Assembly: GCA_002170885.2 (NCBI GenBank)
Contig: NHHR02000013.1
Span: forward strand, 79,986 to 142,899
Source: Rhizobiales bacterium TMED168
GTDB taxonomy: Bacteria; Pseudomonadota; Alphaproteobacteria; MED-G09
Reading direction: 5' to 3'
Length of the DNA stretch: 62,914 nt
Of the stretch, positions 18,798-27,877 are shown piece by piece. Under the pieces are notes generated by a model. That model saw only the letters and a list, made by a program, of their open reading frames with translations, made no database searches and was not told the DNA's origin. How positions within the stretch are numbered: position 1 is the first letter of the stretch; each line of letters begins with the position of its first letter. The position numbers were made by a program, and so were the translations under genes.

Positions 18798-21498
18798 TTT
18801 TCAAAACCTCTAGAAGTCTTTTTTCTATGGATTTTTTTGAACTGTGATGATGAATTTTTTTATTTTCTGAATTCAAAACATAAAATACATCTACTACTCT
18901 TTCACCGAATGTTGCTACCTGTGCTCTAAATAAATTTAAATTTAGAAGATTGATAGTTCTTGCTAGACCATAGAGAATACTTGGCCTATCCTTACCACTG
19001 ACTTCTATAACAGTATAATCAGAAGAAATATTATTCATTATTTTTACTGAAACAGGAACTGTAAAAGCATTAATTCTTTTATTGCTTATCCTTGGTTCAG
19101 CAGGTTTTTCAATTTTAATATCAGATTGAATATAATTTAAAATTTTCTCTTTGATTCTATCAAGCCTAGCACCGTCAAGTATTGGTTTATTATCTTTATC
19201 TTGAATCCATATTACATCAATCGCAATATTTGAAGAATTGGTAAAAATCTTTGCATTTACAATATTAATACCCATTGAAGATACAGCGCCTGTAAGTTTA
19301 ACAAAAAGACCTCTACTATTTTGTGACATTATTGATACTTCAGTTGCCTCGGCACCTTCAGCGTTATGGATCATTATTAATGGGTTGCCTCTAAATTTAT
19401 CAATGAACATTTGTCCTTGCCGAAAAATTATATCTTGATCTAAACCAAGCCAATATTGGTTACTTTGACTATCTAACCATTTTTTAAATTTCTTTTTTTT
19501 GTAAAAATCTGCTTCAGAAAAAATTGATATTATTTTATTTTGAGCTCGCAATGATTGATCAGCATCTAAAACTTCTCCTGAGAGTTTTGTATAAGTTTCT
19601 TTGTAAAGTTGTTCAAGTAATTGTCCTTTATGAGCATTCCAAACACCGGGGCCAACAGCAGAAATATCAGCAATAGTTAAAATAAACAAAAATTTAAGTC
19701 TCTCAGGGGTTTGAACTATTAAGGAGAAATCCTCTATTGTCTTAACATCCATTATATCTCTTGTTTGAGAAAAATCACTCATTGAAAGGTGTTTCTCGAC
19801 TAGCCATGAAATTGTCTCTAACTCGTAATCACTTAATTTAAATCTCTTAGTAAACTTTTTTACAATTTTTGCACCAGCTATTGAATGATCCTCGTCTCTT
19901 CCCTTGGCAATATCATGAAAAAGTATCGCAATAGTTAAAATCTTTTTATTTAATCCAGAATCAATTAGTTCAGAGATAAGATTGGTAATACTTTTTTTCT
20001 GCTTAGAAAATAATTTGCTAAGTTCGCCTATAGCTCTCAACAAATGCTCATCTGCTGTATAATGATGGTACATATTAAACTGCATTAAGCCTACAATCTT
20101 ACCAAAATCTATAATAAAACGGCCTAAAACACCTGTTTCATTCATTGCCCTCAATGTCTTTTCTGAATTTTCATCATTTAATAAAATTTTTAAAAATATT
20201 TCATTTGCAATGTCACTTTCTCTCAATTCTCTGTTGATAAGATTAAGATTCTTTCTCAAAACTCTAATTGCGTTTGGATGAATAAAGACACTCTTTTTCA
20301 TAGAATGATAAAATAACTTAATTATGTTAACTGGATTATTTTTAAAAAAATCTTCATTTGGTATATCAATTCTTCCAGCAGTGAGTACAAAGCTGTCAAC
20401 TTTTTTTTCCGAAAAGAATGCTATTGCTTTAGATATAACCGGTATAGATTTTTTTTGTTTATCTTCAAGAATGGAATAAATTGATCTTGTTAAATCACCA
20501 ACATCCTTTGCAATTAAAAAATAATGCCTCATAAATCTTTCAACAGCCAGAAGGCCTTTTCGTTCTTCATATCCCAATTTTTTTGCCATTTCTCTTTGAT
20601 CATTAAAGTTAATTACTTCCTCAGGTCTTTTTGCTATATAATGAAGTTGACACCTGACATGCCATAAAAAGTTTTCGCACTTAATAAATGTATCTGCTTC
20701 TTCTCTATTCAAAATTCCTTTTTCGAACATCTCCTCAGGGCGAGAGCAATTATAACAAAAATTAGTCATCCAGCTAAGTGACTCTAAATCTCTTAAGCCC
20801 CCCTTACCATTCTTAATGTTTGGTTCAACTAAATATCTTGACTGTCCAGCCTTCTGCTGCCTTTCTTCTCGTTCATCTAATTTGGCTTGGATAAAATTTG
20901 ATGAAGACATTTTTTTTAATTTTTTACGATAAAGTTTATTAAAGCTTAAACTCAAATCCTTATTGCCCCATAAATATCGAGCATCTAACATTGAAGTAGC
21001 AATTGTTTGGTCTTTTTCTGCTAATAATAAGCTTTCTTCTAACGATCTTGTAGCTTGTCCAACTTTTAAGCCCAAATCCCATAAAAAATATAATGTACTT
21101 TCAATTGCTGCCTCTGACCAAGCAGTTTTTTTATTAGGTAGTAGAAAAAGAAGGTCTAAGTCTGACTCTGGTGCAAGTAATCCTCTTCCATAGCCCCCAG
21201 TAGCCAATAATGAAATTTTCTCAGCATCAGAGGGGTTACTTAAGGGAATTAACGATATACTTAAAAAATCTAAATAATTACAAATTAAATTATCGTGGAG
21301 ATCGGATAGTTGTTTCGCGCATTCTTTTCCACTATAATAACCTTCATCAAGTCTTTCTCTCGCTTTGGCATGGGCTCTATTTAACTCTATTCTAGTATGC
21401 TGCCTAATGAGGGCATTAATGTCACTAGCACCAATCCTCTCTTCATTAAAAATTTCTATAAAATTAATCCGACAATCATCTGTTAGTTTTTTTATCAA
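18790..21498 (-). CDS. glnD: Bifunctional PII uridylyltransferase / uridylyl-removing enzyme
   Basis: Senses glutamine and modifies PII proteins to control nitrogen assimilation. It has 902 residues. The nucleotidyltransferase motif GGYGRG (101-106) is followed by SDLD with Asp113 and Asp115; the HD domain has His528-Asp529 (FHDIAKG). Two ACT domains lie at the C-terminus (about 710-790 and 825-895). The frame opens with TTG at 21498. All key residues are present, so both activities are expected. It is the first gene of the 21-kb minus-strand array and faces maeB. Confidence 0.95.
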   Translation of the reverse strand: MIKKLTDDCRINFIEIFNEERIGASDINALIRQHTRIELNRAHAKARERLDEGYYSGKECAKQLSDLHDNLICNYLDFLSISLIPLSNPSDAEKISLLATGGYGRGLLAPESDLDLLFLLPNKKTAWSEAAIESTLYFLWDLGLKVGQATRSLEESLLLAEKDQTIATSMLDARYLWGNKDLSLSFNKLYRKKLKKMSSSNFIQAKLDEREERQQKAGQSRYLVEPNIKNGKGGLRDLESLSWMTNFCYNCSRPEEMFEKGILNREEADTFIKCENFLWHVRCQLHYIAKRPEEVINFNDQREMAKKLGYEERKGLLAVERFMRHYFLIAKDVGDLTRSIYSILEDKQKKSIPVISKAIAFFSEKKVDSFVLTAGRIDIPNEDFFKNNPVNIIKLFYHSMKKSVFIHPNAIRVLRKNLNLINRELRESDIANEIFLKILLNDENSEKTLRAMNETGVLGRFIIDFGKIVGLMQFNMYHHYTADEHLLRAIGELSKLFSKQKKSITNLISELIDSGLNKKILTIAILFHDIAKGRDEDHSIAGAKIVKKFTKRFKLSDYELETISWLVEKHLSMSDFSQTRDIMDVKTIEDFSLIVQTPERLKFLFILTIADISAVGPGVWNAHKGQLLEQLYKETYTKLSGEVLDADQSLRAQNKIISIFSEADFYKKKKFKKWLDSQSNQYWLGLDQDIIFRQGQMFIDKFRGNPLIMIHNAEGAEATEVSIMSQNSRGLFVKLTGAVSSMGINIVNAKIFTNSSNIAIDVIWIQDKDNKPILDGARLDRIKEKILNYIQSDIKIEKPAEPRISNKRINAFTVPVSVKIMNNISSDYTVIEVSGKDRPSILYGLARTINLLNLNLFRAQVATFGERVVDVFYVLNSENKKIHHHSSKKSIEKRLLEVLKNG

Positions 21499-21657
21499 CG
21501 TTTACCCTATTAAAAAACGAATAATTATTATTTATAAATTAACACTCTTTTGATGAGAAATTAAAAATAATATTTTATATAGAAGTGATTTAAAAAAATA
21601 GCGAAAGTAATATTAAAATGAAATATTTATTAATTTTATTATTTTATTATAAAATAC

Positions 21658-21684
21658 TTGACGTTTTTAATAGTTTTGTATAAT
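21658..21684 (+). promoter_or_regulatory. Probable sigma-70-type promoter of maeB
   Basis: TTGACG at 21658-21663 and a perfect TATAAT at 21679-21684, with a rather short 15-base spacer. Transcription would start near 21691, leaving a leader of under 40 bases before the TTG start of the malic enzyme. The rest of the 21499-21727 gap is AT-rich; I could not fix the opposing glnD promoter. Confidence 0.65.
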
Positions 21685-21727
21685 TGTCATCAAATTATTT
21701 ATTGAAAATATTCAAAGGGTTATAAAT

Positions 21728-24004
21728 TTGACAGATAAAATCGACATAAGTGAGAAAAGCTATGATGAAAAAGAAGCACTGAAATTTCACTCTGAGGGTA
21801 GACCGGGTAAGATTGAAATTAATGCCACTAAGCCTATGTCTACACAAAGGGACTTAGCATTAGCTTACTCTCCTGGTGTTGCTGCGCCAGTACTGGCCAT
21901 ATCAGATAATGAAGACAGCGTTTATGACTATACCGCTAAGGGAAACCTTGTTGCAGTTATATCTAATGGCTCGGCTATATTGGGGCTTGGTGATCTTGGG
22001 CCTCTAGCATCAAAACCTGTTATGGAAGGAAAGGCTGTTCTGTTTAAAAGATTTGCTGATGTTGATTCTATAGATATTGAGATTAATGAAAAAAATCCTG
22101 ATAAAATATCTGAAATTATTGCTAGCCTTGAACCCTCTTTTGGTGGAATCAATTTAGAAGATATAAGTGCACCTGATTGCTTTATAATCGAGAGTAAACT
22201 TAGAGAAAAATTAAATATACCTGTATTTCATGACGACCAACATGGCACAGCAATTATTTCTGCGGCTGGAATAATTAATGCACTTGATCTAACTGGTAAA
22301 AATATTACAGATATGAAGGTTGTCATTAATGGAGCTGGAGCTGCTGGGATTGCTTGTTTAGAATTATTAAAAGCAATGGGTTTACCCCACGATAATGCTA
22401 CTCTTTGTGATTCTAAAGGACCAATTTTTATAGGAAGAGACGAGAATATAAATCAATGGAAATCTGCTCACGCAATACAAACAAAAAATAGAACACTCGC
22501 AGATGCAATAAAAGGTTCTGATATATTTCTTGGTCTATCTGTCAAGGGGGCCTTAACCACGGAAATGATAAAAACAATGAATAAAAATCCTATAATATTT
22601 GCAATGGCTAACCCCGATCCTGAAATTGACCCGAAAATTGCAAAAGAAGTAAGACCTGACTGTATTATGGCTACTGGAAGATCTGATTATGCAAATCAAG
22701 TAAATAATGTTTTAGGATTTCCTTATATATTTAGAGGTGCTCTTGATGTAAGAGCAACAACGATAAATGAAGATATGAAAATCGCCTGCGCAGAGTCTTT
22801 AGCAAAATTAGCTAGGGAGGATGTTCCAGACGAGGTTGCAGCAGCATATTCTGGAGCAAGACCAAGGTATGGACCTGATTATATTATTCCAGCACCTTTC
22901 GACCCAAGACTAATTAGGGATATACCTCCAGCTGTTGCTAAAGCGGCAATGAAGTCAGGGGTTGCTAGATTACCAGTAGTAGATGAAGATGCATATAAAA
23001 ACAGACTCTCTGCTAGACTTGATCCGACAGCTGATATTATGCAACCAATTTTTTCCAAAGCAAAAAGGCTCATGAAAAAAGTTGTTTTTGCTGAAGGTGA
23101 GGAGGAAAAAATAATTAGAGCAGCGTTGAACTTTAGGGAATTAGGTTTAGGTATTCCTTTGTTAGTTGGTAGAAAAGATAAAATTGAAGAGACTTTGTTG
23201 AAAATAGGTCTCAGTTCAGATATTGATATTGAGATAGTTAACTCAAAAGATACAGAAAAGTCTAATGAGTATGCTGATTTCCTATATAAGAGACTCCAAA
23301 GAAAAGGCTATCTTAAAAGAGATTGTCTTAGGATGGTCAACAATGATAGAAATATTTTTTCATCATGCATGACTTCTTTAGGGCATGCAGACGCAATGAT
23401 TACTGGAACAACAAGAAATTATTCTTTGGCCCTTGAAGATATCAGACAAGTAATTGATCCTATCAAAAATAAAAGAATTGTTGGAATTTCTGCTATGGTC
23501 TCTGGATCAAGAACAGTTTTGGTTGCTGATACGAATGTTCACGATATGCCTTCGGCAGAAGAAATTGCTGATATTGCTGAGGCTGGCGCAGAATTAGCAA
23601 GGAGACTAGGTTTTATCCCAAGAGTTGCATTATTAGCTTATTCTTCCTTTGGTTATCCTGAAGGAGAAAGATCAACATTTATGAGAGAAGCTGTAAATAT
23701 CCTTGATAAAAGAAAAACTAGCTTTGAGTATGATGGTGAAATGGCTGCAGATGTTGCTTTGAACCCTAAAGCTATGGAACTTTATCCATTTTGCCGACTT
23801 TCTGGTCCTGCAAATGTTTTAATTATGCCAGCAATACATTCTGCATCTATTTCTACTAAATTACTTCAAGAGCTAGGAGGTTCTAATTTAGTGGGGCCAA
23901 TGTTAGTTGGTCTATCAAAACCAATACAAATAATACCAACTGGTTCAAGAGTTTCTGAGATAATTAATCTTGCAGCAATTGCAGCTTGTGACCTTGGGCG
24001 CTAA
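21728..24004 (+). CDS. maeB: NADP-type malic enzyme with C-terminal phosphotransacetylase-like domain
   Basis: Oxidative decarboxylation of malate to pyruvate, giving NADPH. It has 758 residues. The catalytic malic-enzyme part (about 1-430) has YSPGVAAPV, HDDQHGTAIISAAG and the NAD(P) loop INGAGAAGIACLELL. The C-terminal part (about 435-758) resembles phosphotransacetylase and is probably regulatory, as in other MaeB enzymes. It starts with TTG at 21728; AAAGGG lies 8-13 bases before it. It is a single-gene unit and meets gshB tail to tail with only 3 bp between stops. Confidence 0.95.
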   Translation: MTDKIDISEKSYDEKEALKFHSEGRPGKIEINATKPMSTQRDLALAYSPGVAAPVLAISDNEDSVYDYTAKGNLVAVISNGSAILGLGDLGPLASKPVMEGKAVLFKRFADVDSIDIEINEKNPDKISEIIASLEPSFGGINLEDISAPDCFIIESKLREKLNIPVFHDDQHGTAIISAAGIINALDLTGKNITDMKVVINGAGAAGIACLELLKAMGLPHDNATLCDSKGPIFIGRDENINQWKSAHAIQTKNRTLADAIKGSDIFLGLSVKGALTTEMIKTMNKNPIIFAMANPDPEIDPKIAKEVRPDCIMATGRSDYANQVNNVLGFPYIFRGALDVRATTINEDMKIACAESLAKLAREDVPDEVAAAYSGARPRYGPDYIIPAPFDPRLIRDIPPAVAKAAMKSGVARLPVVDEDAYKNRLSARLDPTADIMQPIFSKAKRLMKKVVFAEGEEEKIIRAALNFRELGLGIPLLVGRKDKIEETLLKIGLSSDIDIEIVNSKDTEKSNEYADFLYKRLQRKGYLKRDCLRMVNNDRNIFSSCMTSLGHADAMITGTTRNYSLALEDIRQVIDPIKNKRIVGISAMVSGSRTVLVADTNVHDMPSAEEIADIAEAGAELARRLGFIPRVALLAYSSFGYPEGERSTFMREAVNILDKRKTSFEYDGEMAADVALNPKAMELYPFCRLSGPANVLIMPAIHSASISTKLLQELGGSNLVGPMLVGLSKPIQIIPTGSRVSEIINLAAIAACDLGR

Positions 24005-24007
24005 AAT

Positions 24008-24943
24008 TTAGATTAAATTTTCAGTATGTTTCCAAAATAATTCTGGAATATCTGGACCACCTAAACCTTTAATTTGCCTGACACCCGTTGGACATGTAAC
24101 ATTAATTTCAGTTAAATATTTCCCAATAACATCAATCCCAACAAAAGTTAAATCCATTTCTTGAAGTACAGGCTTTATAGTTTTACAGATCTCTAAGTCA
24201 CTATTAGAAAGTTCAGAAAGCTCAGGAATCCCACCCACTCCTAAATTTGATCTAAATTCACCTTTAGCAGGTATTCTATTTAAACAACCAACTGGAGATC
24301 CATTTAACAGAATTATTCTTTTATCTCCAAATCTTACTTCGGGCAAAAATTGTTGAACCATTATTGGTTCATTTTGGTTTTTCAGAAATTTTTGTATTTC
24401 ATCTAATATATTATTACTATTCTTTAATCTAATTATTCCCTCCCCACCTTTTCCATAAAGTGGTTTTAAAACAATATCCCCATGAATTTTCTGAAAGTCT
24501 AATATTGTGTCAATATCTAAGGAAATTAAAGTTTCAGGCATCAAGTTACTAAAAAATGTAACTAATAATTTCTCAGGAGCATTTCTTACACTTTTTGGAT
24601 TATTTATAATTCTTGTTTTCGACATAAGGTGCTCTAAAATATGAGTATAAGTAATATAATTCATGTCAAAAGGTGGTTCTTGCCTCATTAAAATAATGTC
24701 TATTTCCGAAAAATTAGTTTTATATGGTTTCCCTAATTTGAAATGATTCTTTTCCTCATCTCTTACTATAAGAGGCTCAATTAAAGATGTAACCTTTCCA
24801 TTATCATAGGTTAGCTTTTCTGGTGTATAATGAAATATATTATGACCACGCTTTTGGGCTTCAAGACATAAGGCAAATGTCGTATCTCCAGATATAGATA
24901 AAGTTTTAATATGATCCATTTGAAATGCTATATTAAGACTCAT
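24008..24943 (-). CDS. gshB: Glutathione synthetase
   Basis: ATP-grasp enzyme joining gamma-glutamylcysteine and glycine. It has 311 residues, with the N-terminal FQMDHIKTLSISGDTTFALCLEAQ typical of GshB, DIILMRQEPPFDMNYIT, the glycine-rich loop KPLYGKGGEGI and a C-terminal GIDVIGKYLTEINVTCPTG. The gshA partner is not in the window. Its start overlaps the rsmI 3' end by 11 bp; the yraN gene that often lies between them is absent. Confidence 0.94.
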   Translation of the reverse strand: MSLNIAFQMDHIKTLSISGDTTFALCLEAQKRGHNIFHYTPEKLTYDNGKVTSLIEPLIVRDEEKNHFKLGKPYKTNFSEIDIILMRQEPPFDMNYITYTHILEHLMSKTRIINNPKSVRNAPEKLLVTFFSNLMPETLISLDIDTILDFQKIHGDIVLKPLYGKGGEGIIRLKNSNNILDEIQKFLKNQNEPIMVQQFLPEVRFGDKRIILLNGSPVGCLNRIPAKGEFRSNLGVGGIPELSELSNSDLEICKTIKPVLQEMDLTFVGIDVIGKYLTEINVTCPTGVRQIKGLGGPDIPELFWKHTENLI

Positions 24944-25784
24944 TAGATTTTTTTCCTTTTAATTTTAGAGCAGCATTATATACCTCTTTTCTTGAAAGAT
25001 TAGTAAATTTAGATATTTCTTTTGCTGCGTCAGATAATGACATTGTCGCGAGCATCTTTATCAATATTCGATCTATATTAACAGATCCCCCTAAGTCATT
25101 AGAACCTTCAACCACTATTACTATTTCACCTTTAATACTTTTTCGAGATGATATATTTTTTATTACATCACTAATTTTGTAACTTATTACTTCTTCAAAT
25201 TTCTTTGTTAATTCTCTACAAACTGACATATTCCGATCGCCAAATATCTCCAACATTATTTCAAGGCTTTTTAAAAGTCTTTTTGAGCTTTCAAAGAAAA
25301 TTAATGATGAATTAAAGTTTTTTAAGGAAGTTAAATATTCTTTCTTAGCTTTTATTTTAACTGGTAAAAAGCCTGAAAAAAAGAACTTATCAGTTGGTAA
25401 ACCCGACATTATTAGGGCAGCTATTGGTGAGGAAGGGCCTGGGCAAGAAGTAATTTTTATATTTTTACTTTTTAATTCTTTTACTAATTTAAAACCTGGA
25501 TCTGAAATTAATGGAGTTCCAGCATCTGAAACTAAGGAAATACACTTTCCTTTTTTAATTTCATCAATAATAAATTTTCTAGTCTTGGGGTTGCTGTGTT
25601 CATGATACGAATGAAGCTTACATTTAATATTATAGTGATTGAGTATCTTTAGTGTAGTTCTCGTATCCTCACAAAATATTAAATCTGATGAATTAAGCTC
25701 CTCAAGTGCCCTTATTGTAATATCTTTTAAATTCCCAATTGGAAGGGATATTAAAGTTAGAGCGCCCTCCTTAATATTTTTCAA
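24933..25784 (-). CDS. rsmI: 16S rRNA (cytidine1402-2'-O)-methyltransferase RsmI
   Basis: Methylates the ribose of C1402 in the decoding centre. It has 283 residues with a tetrapyrrole-methylase-like fold: LPIGNLKDITIRALE, SDAGTPLISDPGF and CPGPSSPIAALIMSGLPTDKF. The start is TTG at 25784, preceded by AAAGGAG at a 7-base distance, a strong reason to accept TTG. It overlaps rdgB by 14 bp and gshB by 11 bp. Confidence 0.94.
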   Translation of the reverse strand: MKNIKEGALTLISLPIGNLKDITIRALEELNSSDLIFCEDTRTTLKILNHYNIKCKLHSYHEHSNPKTRKFIIDEIKKGKCISLVSDAGTPLISDPGFKLVKELKSKNIKITSCPGPSSPIAALIMSGLPTDKFFFSGFLPVKIKAKKEYLTSLKNFNSSLIFFESSKRLLKSLEIMLEIFGDRNMSVCRELTKKFEEVISYKISDVIKNISSRKSIKGEIVIVVEGSNDLGGSVNIDRILIKMLATMSLSDAAKEISKFTNLSRKEVYNAALKLKGKKSNES

Positions 25785-26382
25785 CTAACAGCTCCTTTGA
25801 AAATAGTTCAAATGCCTTGTTTCTATGAGAAATACTATGTTTATATTTTGGTTCCATTTCTCCAAATGTACTCTCATGGCCATTAGGGATAAAAATAGGA
25901 TCATATCCAAAACCATTATTGCCCCTCGGTGGAAATGTTAGGGTTCCATCAACTCTGCCTTTAAAAGTTTTATAATCACCATCTGGCCAAGAAACAGCTA
26001 AAACACATATAAAATAGGCTGATAAGTCTTTAGACTCTTTTTCAATAAGGCTTTTGTTTATTTCATTTGCTGCATATAAAAAATCTTTATCTGGGCCTGC
26101 CCACCTTGCCGAATAAATTCCTGGATCACCATTGAGAGAATTTACACACAGGCCTGAGTCATCTGAAATAGAGATAGTCTTAGACAATTTTGATGTGGTA
26201 GAGGATTTTATAAGAGCATTTTCTTCAAAGGAAGAACCATTTTCCTCAGGCTCATCGATACCTAATTCACTAGAGGAAATTATATTTAAATTATAATTTT
26301 TTAACAGGTCTTTAATCTCACTAACCTTTCCTTCATTATGGCTAGCAATAATAATTTTTTCATTATCAATTTTTTTTTTCAT
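25771..26382 (-). CDS. rdgB: XTP/dITP pyrophosphatase RdgB (HAM1 family)
   Basis: Hydrolyses non-canonical purine nucleotides such as dITP and XTP. It has 203 residues with IIASHNEGKVSEI at the start, DDSGLCVNSLNGDPGIYSAR in the middle and NGFGYDPIFIP near 148. It starts directly at the rph stop (no gap), a common arrangement. The hemW gene that often follows it in alphaproteobacteria is missing here. Confidence 0.95.
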   Translation of the reverse strand: MKKKIDNEKIIIASHNEGKVSEIKDLLKNYNLNIISSSELGIDEPEENGSSFEENALIKSSTTSKLSKTISISDDSGLCVNSLNGDPGIYSARWAGPDKDFLYAANEINKSLIEKESKDLSAYFICVLAVSWPDGDYKTFKGRVDGTLTFPPRGNNGFGYDPIFIPNGHESTFGEMEPKYKHSISHRNKAFELFSKELLVEKY

Positions 26383-27102
26383 TTAAACTTCAAATAATTT
26401 TTTTTGTATAATATTAATTTTTTTTATTCCCTTTTGAGCAAGAAGAAAAAGCTCAAAATATTTTTTTTCAGAAAACGGTTTTAATTCTGCCGTTGCCTGA
26501 ATCTCTACAACACCGCCGTCATCAGTTAAAACAAAGTTGGCGTCTGCTTCAGCCTTAGAATCTTCATCGTAATCAAGGTCTAGAACAGAAACATTATTAT
26601 AGATCCCACACGAAACTGCTCCAATACAACTAATTATTGGGTCCTTACGCAAATCCTTGGATTTTAAAAGGCTATCAATTGACTGTCTTAAGGCAACCCA
26701 AGCTCCTGTAATTGAAGCCGTTCTCGTACCACCATCTGCTTGAATTACATCACAATCAATGCTTACTTGAAATTCACCCAGCGTTTTTAAATCGATAACA
26801 GACCTCAGAGATCTGCCAATTAGCCTCTGTATTTCTTGGGTTCTTCCGCTTTGCTTACCAGTAGACGCCTCTCTTCTCATACGATCGGAGGTTGACCTTG
26901 GCAACATACCATATTCAGCCGTTACCCAGCCACTGCCAGTATTTCTTAACCACGGAGGGACCCTATTTTCTATTGAAGCAGTACATAGAACATGAGTATC
27001 GCCAAATTTAACAAAGCAGGAGCCTTCAGCATGTTTAGATATATCTAGCTCAATTTTAATATCCCTAAGTTCATCAAAGTTTCTTCCAGATGGTCTTTTC
27101 AT
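26383..27102 (-). CDS. rph: Ribonuclease PH
   Basis: Phosphorolytic 3' exonuclease for tRNA trimming. It has 239 residues, with [18 protein letters not shown] at the start, [16 protein letters not shown] and [19 protein letters not shown]. It heads the rph-rdgB-rsmI-gshB unit and is divergent from grpE. In many relatives hrcA lies between rph and grpE; here the two are separated by only 134 bp. Confidence 0.96.
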   Translation of the reverse strand: MKRPSGRNFDELRDIKIELDISKHAEGSCFVKFGDTHVLCTASIENRVPPWLRNTGSGWVTAEYGMLPRSTSDRMRREASTGKQSGRTQEIQRLIGRSLRSVIDLKTLGEFQVSIDCDVIQADGGTRTASITGAWVALRQSIDSLLKSKDLRKDPIISCIGAVSCGIYNNVSVLDLDYDEDSKAEADANFVLTDDGGVVEIQATAELKPFSEKKYFELFLLAQKGIKKINIIQKKLFEV

Positions 27103-27142
27103 CGCTTATCTCAATAAATTTAATATTTATTTTTATCTATGG

Positions 27143-27174
27143 GTTGAAAAATACTTTAATATATCACACATAAC
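27143..27174 (+). promoter_or_regulatory. Possible heat-shock-type promoter of grpE-dnaK-dnaJ
   Basis: GTTGAAA at 27143-27149 and CACATAAC at 27167-27174, 17 bases apart, weakly resemble a sigma-32 promoter. No good sigma-70 -10 box sits at the right distance from this TTGAAA. No CIRCE repeat is present. The call is tentative. Confidence 0.3.
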
Positions 27175-27236
27175 AAGACATAGTGCTATGAAATTCAACT
27201 TTGTTGTTTTTTAAAATAATTATTAAGGGTGAAATA

Positions 27237-27791
27237 ATGGAAGAAGAAAAGGAAGAGCATGCAGAGAAAACTGAAGGCGGTATTAATCCAGAAGAAACCG
27301 TTTCTAATGAGTCACCAGTAAAAGAAACTGATATTGAGGAAATTCCATTAGAGGATAAAGTAAAAGAATTAGAAGATAAACTTTTGCGGTCAGCTGCGGA
27401 AGTAGAAAATATAAGAAAACGTTCTGAAAAAGAAAGAGTTGAGGCTTACAAGGTTGGAATTAGTCTTTTTGTAAAAGATTTTGTTCCAGTCCTGGATAAT
27501 ATTGAAAGAGCTCTATCTTCTATAAAAGACTCCGAAGAAGTAAATTATGAATCATTTGTTGAGGGAATTAAGGCTACAGATAAAGATATAATAAATCTTT
27601 TAGAAAAGCATGGAATCCAACAGATCAATCCTATTAATGAAAAATTTGATCCTCTTTTTCACGAGGCCCTTTTTGAATCAGAGTCAGAAAAACATGAGGC
27701 TGGATTTATTACTCAAGTAATTGAAGTTGGTTATGTTTTAGATAAAAGACTTATTAGACCTGCAAAAGTTGGTGTTTGCTCAAAAAAATAA
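27237..27791 (+). CDS. grpE: Nucleotide exchange factor GrpE
   Basis: Releases ADP from DnaK. It has 184 residues from the ATG at 27237, which has AAGGGTG about six bases upstream; a longer frame opening with TTG at 27201 has no ribosome-binding site and adds a non-homologous stretch. An acidic N-terminal tail is followed by a long coiled coil (LEDKVKELEDKLLRSAAEV) and the beta domain ending HEAGFITQVIEVGYVLDKRL. First gene of grpE-dnaK-dnaJ. Confidence 0.95.
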   Translation: MEEEKEEHAEKTEGGINPEETVSNESPVKETDIEEIPLEDKVKELEDKLLRSAAEVENIRKRSEKERVEAYKVGISLFVKDFVPVLDNIERALSSIKDSEEVNYESFVEGIKATDKDIINLLEKHGIQQINPINEKFDPLFHEALFESESEKHEAGFITQVIEVGYVLDKRLIRPAKVGVCSKK

Positions 27792-27877
27792 ATATTAGCA
27801 ATGCACTTGTAAGAAAAAAAACAATTACCATATAAGCAATGTATTAAATTTGTATCCAAATTATAGGGAGTTTTATT

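Noticed and set aside
27179..27190. CATAG-TG-CTATG palindrome upstream of grpE as a CIRCE element
   Set aside because: It does not match the TTAGCACTC-N9-GAGTGCTAA consensus and is too short.
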